Positions 1 to 6,442 of a stretch of DNA of 16,843 nt are shown here, one piece after another. Below the pieces are notes generated by a model. The model saw nothing but the letters and a program-made list of their open reading frames with translations. It had not been told where the DNA came from and made no database searches. The position numbers were made by a program, and so were the translations under genes. The stretch is from a bacterium (GTDB lineage: Bacteria > Latescibacterota > UBA2968): contig JAPUJS010000428.1 in NCBI GenBank assembly GCA_027296045.1, forward strand, positions 1 through 16,843, read 5' to 3'. The number at the start of each line of letters is the position of its first letter. The first letter of the stretch is position 1.

Positions 1-1995
1 GAGAATCTCGACACAGAAGAACCAACAGAACCAACAGAACCAACAGAAGAAACGGAAGAAACAGAAGAGGAAGGCGACCTCGACGCACTCCTCGAAGACC
101 TCGACACAACAGAACCAACAGAAGAAGAAACAGAAGAGGAAGGGGACCTCGATGCACTTCTCGAAGACCTCGATACGGATATCAGCGAAAAATCAGAAAC
201 CGAGGCTAGAGCAGAAGACCTGGAAACCCTGCTCGACGATCTCGATACCGACGACACGACGGACGATGCACAGGGGGATCTTGATGCGCTCCTCGATGAC
301 CTGGATGTAGGCGAAGAAGCGACCGAAGAAACAGACCTCGACGCACTTCTGGATGACCTGGATACCGATATGGATGAGGACCCGGAAGTCCTGCCCGAGG
401 ATGACCTGGACACCCTGCTTGGAGAAGATCTGAATATCGGTGTAGAAGACGAAGTCGCCCAAATCCTCGCCACAGGGGAACCTTCTGATACTTCTAACAA
501 TATCTTAGAAGATTTTAAATCTGTTCAGGAAAGCATCTTACACGATCCGGAAGCTCCCGACGATTGGGAATCGGCAACCTTGCTGCTGATCGACGACAAT
601 CCGGATAATCGAAATCTGTTTAAAGACACCCTGAGCGGGTATAAATTTATCGAAGTAGAAAACAGCTACCAGGTCATGGACATACTACAGGACGGAGAGG
701 TAGGTCTGGTTCTCTTAAACCTGGACATTCAAACCGAAGATGCGCTGGATATCCTGGAAGAAACCCTGGCCGATCCCGACCTGCCTAACCTGCCCGTCAT
801 TGTCAGCAGCGAGCATACCGATCGAATTGAAAAAGCCCTTCGTCTGGGTGCCACCGACTATTTGATGCGTCCCCTCGGCGTAATGGACCTGGAATTTCAG
901 GTACCCCAGAAAGTGGCCAATCAGCTCAAACTCCGAAAGGCCGAGCATCTGCTTGCCGGTGGCGGTGAAAGCATCGCCACTCTTGATCTGCCTCCCTCAC
1001 CTGACGATGATGATCTCCTGACTGGAGACCTGGATGACGATGATTTCCTGATCGGAGATCCCGATGAAAAAGATTTCTTACTGGACGATGATGACGAGCT
1101 CTTGCCCGAAGACATTCTGGCGGGCGTTGTCTCTCCATCGAAAAAAGACGACCCTCTGATCCCAATGAGCGATCAGCGACGTCTGCTCCAAGATCGCCGG
1201 GAAGGTCGCACTGTCCAATCTCGTCTTCCTCTCTTCTTGGGGATTGCTCTCCTCATTGTTGCTGCCGTCGGCCTGATTTTTAACTATGCCGACGATGTGA
1301 TCGAGTGGGTGCAACAACCCACCGCCAAACCGCCAGCACCCAGGCCCTTGCCGGTTCTCAAACCCCCGACCGTTCCACAAAAGGAATACGCTACAGCCCG
1401 TAAACAGGCCGAGCGTCCAAACACCTACGAACGCCAGGGCGAAATCGTCAAAACACGCATCCGACGAACCGTCCAAGACCTTGCCACAAACGGAGGCACC
1501 TGGTGGTCGCCCTGGAAAATTATGCGTGAATCGGGCGCATCGGTGGGTCAACTCATTCGAGAGCGTACCTCCTCCGATATTCTGGACGCCTTTGGCATGA
1601 GCCAGGCTGTTCTGGAAACCGGATTGCAAAGTGAAAGAACGCTGGACTACCTTGCCAGCGTCGGATTTGACCTGCATGGCAAAACGGCCGACGAACTCAC
1701 AGCTCGCGAAACCTTCGAACTGCTTTCTGCCCGAGAAATCAAAGGCACGGAACAGATCATCAACATTTTGTCCAATCTGACCGACAAACTGGTTGCCGAA
1801 CGAACGGAAAAGGCGCGGCAAAAAACCAAGAAAACAGGCGGCCAGGCCATGCTGCACAGTCCAGTATTTGCGCCAGGAGATCGCGACCAGACGGTGTGTA
1901 TCCAAACCGCTGAACAGATCAAACATCCTGTTTTGGGAAGCGCCCCTGAAATTCGGGGCAATCCACCTGTTCCAATCCCCCCCCTCATCACATAG
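1..1995 (+). CDS. Acidic repeat protein with degenerate receiver domain and one membrane segment (5' partial)
   Basis: The reading frame is open from the first base, so the start lies upstream; 664 residues are visible. Residues 1-145 are extremely Asp/Glu/Thr-rich and carry six copies of a DLDALLxDLD-like unit. Residues about 192-310 read as a response-regulator receiver: a hydrophobic strand ending in the acidic pair of LLLIDDN, and a third strand VLLNLD. The usual phosphoacceptor Asp is Asn here (codon 718-720) and the conserved Lys of the TKP motif is Arg (LMRPLG), so it is probably not phosphorylated normally. Residues about 333-373 contain further Asp-rich units. One membrane helix lies at about residues 409-429 (bases 1225-1287), followed by a Pro-rich linker and a helical C-terminus I do not recognise. 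It looks like a membrane-anchored scaffold or signalling protein; topology and partner are unknown. The receiver-like assignment is fairly firm; the function is inference. Confidence 0.8.
   Translation, partial: ENLDTEEPTEPTEPTEETEETEEEGDLDALLEDLDTTEPTEEETEEEGDLDALLEDLDTDISEKSETEARAEDLETLLDDLDTDDTTDDAQGDLDALLDDLDVGEEATEETDLDALLDDLDTDMDEDPEVLPEDDLDTLLGEDLNIGVEDEVAQILATGEPSDTSNNILEDFKSVQESILHDPEAPDDWESATLLLIDDNPDNRNLFKDTLSGYKFIEVENSYQVMDILQDGEVGLVLLNLDIQTEDALDILEETLADPDLPNLPVIVSSEHTDRIEKALRLGATDYLMRPLGVMDLEFQVPQKVANQLKLRKAEHLLAGGGESIATLDLPPSPDDDDLLTGDLDDDDFLIGDPDEKDFLLDDDDELLPEDILAGVVSPSKKDDPLIPMSDQRRLLQDRREGRTVQSRLPLFLGIALLIVAAVGLIFNYADDVIEWVQQPTAKPPAPRPLPVLKPPTVPQKEYATARKQAERPNTYERQGEIVKTRIRRTVQDLATNGGTWWSPWKIMRESGASVGQLIRERTSSDILDAFGMSQAVLETGLQSERTLDYLASVGFDLHGKTADELTARETFELLSAREIKGTEQIINILSNLTDKLVAERTEKARQKTKKTGGQAMLHSPVFAPGDRDQTVCIQTAEQIKHPVLGSAPEIRGNPPVPIPPLIT
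76..433 (+). repeat. Six in-frame coding repeats of an acidic DLDALLxDLD unit
   Basis: The repeat cores begin near bases 76, 145, 217, 277, 334 and 403, with spacings of 69, 72, 60, 57 and 69 nt, all multiples of three. The first two cores share almost identical DNA including the GAAGAGGAAGG lead-in, which suggests recent duplication; later units have diverged (DLETLLDDLD, DLDTLLGEDL). The first codons of the window (ENLDT) look like the tail of a further unit. The core resembles the EIDALL helix by which FliM binds phosphorylated CheY; that resemblance is by eye only. Confidence 0.85.
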
Positions 1996-2013
1996 CAAAG
2001 CTATTCCAAAACC

Positions 2014-2052
2014 AAAAGAGGCGCTGGATTTCGATCCAGTGCCTCTTTTTCT
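2014..2052 (+). terminator. Rho-independent terminator with UUCG tetraloop
   Basis: Bases 2014-2029 pair with 2034-2049 around a TTCG loop at 2030-2033, with one G-U wobble, and the hairpin ends in a run of T. Because the 5' arm begins with AAAA, it could also work on the opposite strand. It closes the acidic repeat gene 19 nt after its stop. Confidence 0.9.
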
Positions 2053-2092
2053 CTCCGTCAATCAGATTTCGATCCAGACCCGCTGATTCTCA

Positions 2093-2121
2093 TTGTCGAC
2101 CCACCCGTCCCATGCTATTTT
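2093..2121 (+). promoter_or_regulatory. Candidate sigma-70-like promoter for the enolase-superfamily gene
   Basis: TTGTCG (2093-2098) and TATTTT (2116-2121) are separated by 17 nt, and TG precedes the -10 by one base, giving an extended -10. It lies between the terminator and the gene start. Each box matches consensus at four of six positions, so this is suggestive only. Confidence 0.4.
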
Positions 2122-2160
2122 AGTCCAGCGCGTACCGACCCGATTCAGTAAGGAGATTCA

Positions 2161-3300
2161 ATGAGAATCGATGCCATTTCCATTTCCGTCTTTGAATTGC
2201 CCAACAATACCAACCGCTTCAACCTGGTCGAGAAAGGCACGGGGGCCAACCGCCGCTGGGATAGAGCGAGACACCCGTCTGCCAGGGCGCATATTCACCT
2301 GCTCCACGTACGCACCGACGAGGGCATCGAGGGCGTCTGCACCGTGGGCGACGCACGCTACACCACCATGCGTCCTGAAGATCTCGAACAGCTCCGTATC
2401 CTCACCATTGGGGAAGACCCCTTTGACCGGGAACGCCTTATCACCAAGGTCCAAACCGCCACCCGTGGCATGTTCACCATGTACGGCTGGTTTGGCGCCT
2501 TCGACAATTGCCTGTGGGACATCGCCGGCAAAGTCGCCGGGCTTCCCGTCTACGCCCTGCTTGGCCGCACCCGTTCCAGTGCCCCCTGCTACTACAACTT
2601 CGGTGGGCCCACCAAAGAAGCGGCCGCCGAAGATGCGATCAAAGCCGTCAACCTGGGCTTCCCTGCCGTGAAAGATCACTTCAAGCAATCGGCCAACGAA
2701 AACATCGCCTGGTTCAAAGCCTCCCGCGAAGCAGTCGGCCTCGATATCGACCTCCTCCACGACGCCGCAGGCGCCCCCTATACCTTTGCAGAGGCCCTGC
2801 GAGTTGGCCGTGCCCTCGACGAATACCACTATCGCTGGTTCGAAGAGCCGCTTTCCGACCGCGACCAGATCCAACTGCAAAAACTCTGCGACGCCCTCGA
2901 CGTCCCCATCCTGGCTCCCGAAACCCTGATGAACGACATCGAACTCAGTGCCGTCTGGCTCATCTCCGGTGCCACCGATGCCCTCCGGGCAAACGCCCGA
3001 CTGGGCACCACCTCGCTCATGAAACTGGCCCATCTGTGTGAGCTTCACCGCACCACGGTCGAACTCAACGGCCCCGGCGGCCTTTTTGGCCTGGTCCATG
3101 CCCACCTGGTATGTGCCATCCCCAACACCAGCTACTACGAATATTTTCCCAACGGCTCCCGCGACGAACGCGGCAAAGAAATCGGGTTGACCAATCCCCC
3201 GGTGCCCCTAAACGGCTCTATCACCCCACCGGACACTCCGGGTTGGGGCGCCGATTGGGATTGGGATTACTTCAAAAAAAAACGGATTGCAGAACTGTAA
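2161..3300 (+). CDS. Enolase-superfamily (mandelate racemase/muconate lactonizing type) enzyme
   Basis: This 379-residue protein has the length and two-part layout of the family: an N-terminal capping domain (about 1-130, with the FGAFDNCLWDIAGK helix) and a TIM barrel. Barrel motifs visible include VKDH (Lys171, His173) at the end of strand two, Asp201, Glu228 in WFEEP and Glu254 in LAPE as likely Mg2+ ligands, and the LRANARLGTTSLMKLAHLCE segment that corresponds to the family's later strands. The usual C-terminal His base is not obvious (VELNG is at that region). Family members abstract a proton next to a carboxylate, typically in acid-sugar dehydration or racemisation. Substrate is unknown. 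The start is set by AAGGAG at 2150-2155. The gene ends in a run of nine A, and a sulfatase fragment follows directly. No signal peptide; cytoplasmic. Confidence 0.88.
   Translation: MRIDAISISVFELPNNTNRFNLVEKGTGANRRWDRARHPSARAHIHLLHVRTDEGIEGVCTVGDARYTTMRPEDLEQLRILTIGEDPFDRERLITKVQTATRGMFTMYGWFGAFDNCLWDIAGKVAGLPVYALLGRTRSSAPCYYNFGGPTKEAAAEDAIKAVNLGFPAVKDHFKQSANENIAWFKASREAVGLDIDLLHDAAGAPYTFAEALRVGRALDEYHYRWFEEPLSDRDQIQLQKLCDALDVPILAPETLMNDIELSAVWLISGATDALRANARLGTTSLMKLAHLCELHRTTVELNGPGGLFGLVHAHLVCAIPNTSYYEYFPNGSRDERGKEIGLTNPPVPLNGSITPPDTPGWGADWDWDYFKKKRIAEL
3274..3282 (+). other. Run of nine A near the 3' end of the enolase-superfamily gene
   Basis: Nine consecutive A encode the Lys-Lys-Lys near the C-terminus. 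A -1 slip here, or one extra A, would take translation past the stop at 3298-3300 and into the open frame of the downstream sulfatase fragment, giving a fusion. The tract is seen directly; any slippage is speculation, and a homopolymer sequencing error cannot be excluded. Confidence 0.3.
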
Positions 3301-4097
3301 ACCACACGGAGACTTACGACTGGTGGGAGGGCCTGGATTGGGTCGAAGAGGAAGGCTATACCACACACCTGATCACCCAACACTCGGTCCAGTTCATCAA
3401 AGACAACAAAGACCGCCCCTTCTGCCTCTACGTCGCCCACGAAGCCGTGCACAATCCGCTTCAGGGGCCCGACGATCCGGCCATCCGGGGCCCGAAAAAA
3501 GAAGACTTTACACCCGACGATCCGGATGAAACCTACTGCCAGATGATGAAAGCCATGGACGACAGCCTGGGCGACATCCTAGCCACCGTGCGGGAGTCCG
3601 GCATTGCCGAAAAAACCCTGGTCATCTTTTTTTCGGACAACGGAGGTACGCCCCGAAACCCACTTTCTAACGCCCCGTTAAGGGGCCACAAAGGCACGGT
3701 CTGGGAAGGCGGGCACCGGGTTCCTGCCATTGCCTGGTGGCCCGGAAAAATCCGGCCCGGCACCATCACTGACCAGCTCGGCATTAGCCTGGACCTGATG
3801 CCCACGATGCTCGATCTGGCCGGTGCATCGACCCCGGACGGCCACACATTTGACGGAACCAGCCTCAAATCACTCCTGCTGGATGGCAACGATCTCGGAT
3901 CTCGCCAGCTTTTCTGGAACGGCAAGGCCATGCGTGACGACACCTGGAAGCTTGTGATCGACAACGAGACTCCCCAACTCTTTGACCTGGCTCACGACAT
4001 TGGAGAAACAAATAATCTGGCCGATCAACATCCCGAGCGGGTTCAAACCATGGTCCAAGCCATCGATGCGTGGAAAGAAGACGTAAAACAGACCTGA
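3300..4097 (+). pseudogene. Sulfatase C-terminal fragment lacking the active-site N-terminus
   Basis: About 265 residues match the middle and C-terminal parts of an arylsulfatase: a helix plus CLYVAHEAVHNPLQ strand (substrate-site His), FFSDNGG (metal-site Asp-Asn), the RGHKGTVWEGGHRVP loop, the DLMPTMLDLAG segment, and the C-terminal QLFDLAHDIGETNNLA block. The N-terminal 150-200 residues of a normal sulfatase, including the first metal-binding Asp pair and the C/S-x-P-x-R formylglycine motif, are absent. Sulfatase-like sequence begins within a few bases of the preceding gene's stop, and no start codon with a ribosome binding site is seen there. In-frame ATGATG at 3543 is too far inside to give an active enzyme. 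Best read as a deletion relic; the frame itself is still open. Confidence 0.8.
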
Positions 4098-4122
4098 CCC
4101 TTCTGTCACAAACCCGATTCTC

Positions 4123-4165
4123 AACCCAAAATCCCGGTAGGGATTTCTTACCGGGCTTTTGGGTT
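4123..4165 (+). terminator. Long bidirectional-looking terminator hairpin
   Basis: AACCCAAAA (4123-4131) pairs with TTTTGGGTT (4157-4165), and CCCGGTA (4133-4139) pairs with TACCGGG (4149-4155), with one T/C mismatch between the two helices. The T-run after the GC-rich inner stem suits termination on the plus strand; the A-run before it suits the minus strand. It follows the sulfatase fragment's stop by 25 nt. Confidence 0.8.
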
Positions 4166-4253
4166 GGACTTTATATGGCAAAACGCCTCCTGCCATCGGT
4201 TGAACCTTGTTGTGCATCTTTTTGCACCACTTGCACCGCTGTAAGGAAAACAC

Positions 4254-4640
4254 ATGTCGTCGGAAACTTCGCTCCACATCCTAATCGTTGACGATGAAGA
4301 CATCATACACCGAACGCTGGGGATGTTTCTGGAGGAACTCGGACACACCATCGATGGGGCCTGGAACGGCATCTCCGCCCTCGAGGCCATTGAAGCCAAC
4401 AACTATGATCTGGCACTGGTCGATTTGCGCATGCCCGGCATGGACGGCCTGGTCTTGCTGGAGAGGGTGCGCGAGGTCCGCCCCAACCTTCCAACCGTGG
4501 TCATGACCGGCCACGGAGACCCGGCTATGGCCGAAAGGGCTGCAGAACTGGGCGCCCTGGACTTTCTCACCAAGCCTGTCGGCCTGATGGACCTGATGGA
4601 CCTCCTCGAAAAGATCGCCCGCCCGAAAAACCAGGCATAA
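4254..4640 (+). CDS. CheY-like single-domain response regulator
   Basis: This 128-residue protein is a receiver domain and nothing else. Visible residues are the acidic pair Asp13-Asp14 (LIVDDED), phosphoacceptor Asp57 (LVDLRMPGMDG), Thr85 (VVMTGHG) and Lys107 (FLTKPVG), so it should be phosphorylated by a histidine kinase and act through protein contact. No kinase lies in the window. AAGGA at 4243-4247 precedes the ATG. Only 22 nt separate its stop from the next sulfatase, so the two are probably co-transcribed. Its C-terminal KPVGLMDLMDLL stretch resembles the RPLGVMDL of the degenerate receiver at the start of the window. The ATG at 4254 is the natural start. Confidence 0.93.
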   Translation: MSSETSLHILIVDDEDIIHRTLGMFLEELGHTIDGAWNGISALEAIEANNYDLALVDLRMPGMDGLVLLERVREVRPNLPTVVMTGHGDPAMAERAAELGALDFLTKPVGLMDLMDLLEKIARPKNQA

Positions 4641-4662
4641 AACCCCTTAAGGAGATCGCCCG

Positions 4663-6219
4663 ATGGATACCAGCCAACCCAACGTCCTGCTCATTCTGAC
4701 CGACCAGCAACCCGTCTCCACCCTCGGCTGCTACGGCAATCCCTTTGTGCAAACCCCGGCGCAGGACCGGATCGCCAAAGACGGCATGCGCTTCGACAAC
4801 TTCTACATCGCCGCCTTCCCCTGCACCCCCTCCCGCGCCACCCTTGTCACAGGTCGATATACGCATCACCACGGCGTTGTAACCAACGATGTCGAACTGG
4901 ATGACGCCCTGCCCTCTCTCGGCAACACCTTTCGGGACGCAGGTTATAACACCGCCTGGATTGGCAAGTGGCACCTGGGTGGTCAGATGTACCGCGGCGT
5001 CGAAGGCCCGCCCTTCAACAATACCTGGATCCGAAAACGCCTGGACAATGACACCGACTTTGAATTCGAGCAAGTTGCAGGCGGCACCGGCGAAGACGAA
5101 TCTCGAAGCGGCTTCGACCACTGGATCGGCGGCTGGAAACACTTCAAGTCCTATTTGCAAACCACCGATCTTCCAGAGGAAGTCAAAGAACACCCCCGCG
5201 TGGGCAACCACAACGCCGCTCCCAGCGCTCCCGACCGAGAACACAGTGTGAGTCGCCTGGGCGAAAACCACCATATGGCCCATTTCTTTGCCGATGAAAC
5301 CATCCAGTTTCTGAACACCCAGAAAGATCAGGACAGCCCCTTCTGTTCTGTGCTTTCCTTCTACGGCCCCCACCTGCCTGTCTGTCCACCCAAACCCTGG
5401 GACGAATTCATTCCCCTCGATCAGGTCGAACTGCCCCCCAACTTTGACGCTCCGATGGACAACAAACCCGCCTTCCAATCCAGCCAGGAACGTATCTTTG
5501 TGCGAAACACCTGGAGCCGGGAAGAGATCCGCGACTATATCCGCCGTTACTGGGGCTACGTATCCTACATCGACGTTCAGATCCAGCGCGTCCTCGATGC
5601 CCTCAAAGCCAACGGCCAGGAAGACAACACCATTGTCGTCTTCACCTCCGATCACGGCGACATGATCGGCCAATTTGGCATGGTCTACAAACTCACCTAC
5701 TGCGGATACGACACCTTAATGAAAGTCCCCTTCATGATCCGCTGGCCAAACCACATTCCTGCCGAAACCGTCAACGCCTCGCTGGCCAGCAGCGTCGACC
5801 TCATGCCCACCCTCCTGGATCTGGCCGGCGTATCCGTTCCCGAAGGCGTGGATGGTGCCAGCATGGCCGATGTCCTGACCCAGAAATCGGACACCGTCCG
5901 TGAAGAAATCTTCACCGACCTCATGAATCGGGGCATCATGCTCCGCCAGGGCGATTGGAAATTTGTGCTCAACTGGAAGCCCTCAACAGGGGACTGGCGC
6001 CGTCCGGATGTGACCACAGCAGGAGAAGGCAACCGGGAACGGGATGAACTTTATCACCTGGCTGACGATCCCCACGAAATCCACAACCTCGCCTACCGGG
6101 AAGGCCACGCCGATCGTGTTGAAACCATGAAAAACCGCATCCTGACCTGGCTGGACGAGACCGGTCACCCCTATCTTTCTACAATCCGCGACCTATCCGC
6201 GCTGGCACCTTCAGAATAG
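4663..6219 (+). CDS. Sulfatase (formylglycine-dependent, CTPSR motif)
   Basis: This is a 518-residue, apparently intact sulfatase that hydrolyses a sulfate ester after its active-site Cys is converted to formylglycine. Key residues are Asp14 in TDQQ (metal site), Cys54 in CTPSR (formylglycine), Lys102 and His104 in GKWHL, His237 in YGPH, Ser329-Asp330-His331 in TSDHGD, and Lys343. The TDQQ start and the SDHGD-then-K loop resemble the choline-sulfatase/phosphonate monoester hydrolase branch, but the substrate cannot be read from the sequence. No signal peptide is seen, so it may act in the cytoplasm. The start is fixed by TAAGGAG at 4648-4654. It follows the response regulator by 22 nt. The maturase that makes formylglycine is not in this window. 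Confidence 0.93.
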   Translation: MDTSQPNVLLILTDQQPVSTLGCYGNPFVQTPAQDRIAKDGMRFDNFYIAAFPCTPSRATLVTGRYTHHHGVVTNDVELDDALPSLGNTFRDAGYNTAWIGKWHLGGQMYRGVEGPPFNNTWIRKRLDNDTDFEFEQVAGGTGEDESRSGFDHWIGGWKHFKSYLQTTDLPEEVKEHPRVGNHNAAPSAPDREHSVSRLGENHHMAHFFADETIQFLNTQKDQDSPFCSVLSFYGPHLPVCPPKPWDEFIPLDQVELPPNFDAPMDNKPAFQSSQERIFVRNTWSREEIRDYIRRYWGYVSYIDVQIQRVLDALKANGQEDNTIVVFTSDHGDMIGQFGMVYKLTYCGYDTLMKVPFMIRWPNHIPAETVNASLASSVDLMPTLLDLAGVSVPEGVDGASMADVLTQKSDTVREEIFTDLMNRGIMLRQGDWKFVLNWKPSTGDWRRPDVTTAGEGNRERDELYHLADDPHEIHNLAYREGHADRVETMKNRILTWLDETGHPYLSTIRDLSALAPSE

Positions 6220-6321
6220 CGAGAACAAAAAACGCGCCAAAACAGTCCATAAAGGCGGTTTGCACACACGCATCCCCGATTCGTCAACCGAAAAGCACGC
6301 CTGATCTTCGCGAAATAGAAG

Positions 6322-6350
6322 TTTACACACCCTTTTTCTTTATATATATT
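6322..6350 (+). promoter_or_regulatory. Sigma-70-like promoter in an AT-rich patch upstream of the DUF1800 gene
   Basis: TTTACA (6322-6327) and TATATT (6345-6350) stand 17 nt apart, each matching consensus at five of six positions. They sit in a strikingly AT-rich stretch (about 6320-6415) within otherwise GC-richer DNA. The 5' leader would be about 85-90 nt, ending in AAGGAGG (6430-6436). The rest of the 6220-6442 gap shows no coding sequence and no clear terminator for the sulfatase. Confidence 0.6.
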
Positions 6351-6442
6351 ATATAGATTTCCATCCATTCTAAATAATCTACTAGTTTATTTGTTTTCAA
6401 TAAGTTAGATCACTCATAAACCACTCTTCAAGGAGGAACGCC

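Noticed and set aside
1..433. Possible CRISPR or satellite array at the window start
   Set aside because: The spacings are irregular multiples of three and the repeats encode a continuous acidic protein frame.
1078..2061. 327-residue open frame on the minus strand opposite the acidic repeat gene
   Set aside because: It mirrors the coding frame of a protein with a clear receiver domain and membrane helix, has no family resemblance, and crosses the terminator hairpin.
2158..3105. 315-residue minus-strand open frame
   Set aside because: It is antisense to the enolase-superfamily gene, whose catalytic residues and ribosome binding site are clear. Its Gly/Val/Asp-rich product is typical of a shadow frame in GC-rich DNA.
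3111..3299. Upstream part of the open frame that continues into the sulfatase fragment
   Set aside because: This stretch lies inside the enolase-superfamily gene in another frame and shows no sulfatase sequence, so it is not a real N-terminus.
4212..4228. Small hairpin GTGCA...TGCAC upstream of the response regulator
   Set aside because: The stem is only five base pairs and no riboswitch or attenuator pattern accompanies it.
4567..5673. 368-residue minus-strand open frame
   Set aside because: It is antisense to the sulfatase carrying CTPSR and TSDHGD; its product shows no domain and no ribosome binding site was found.
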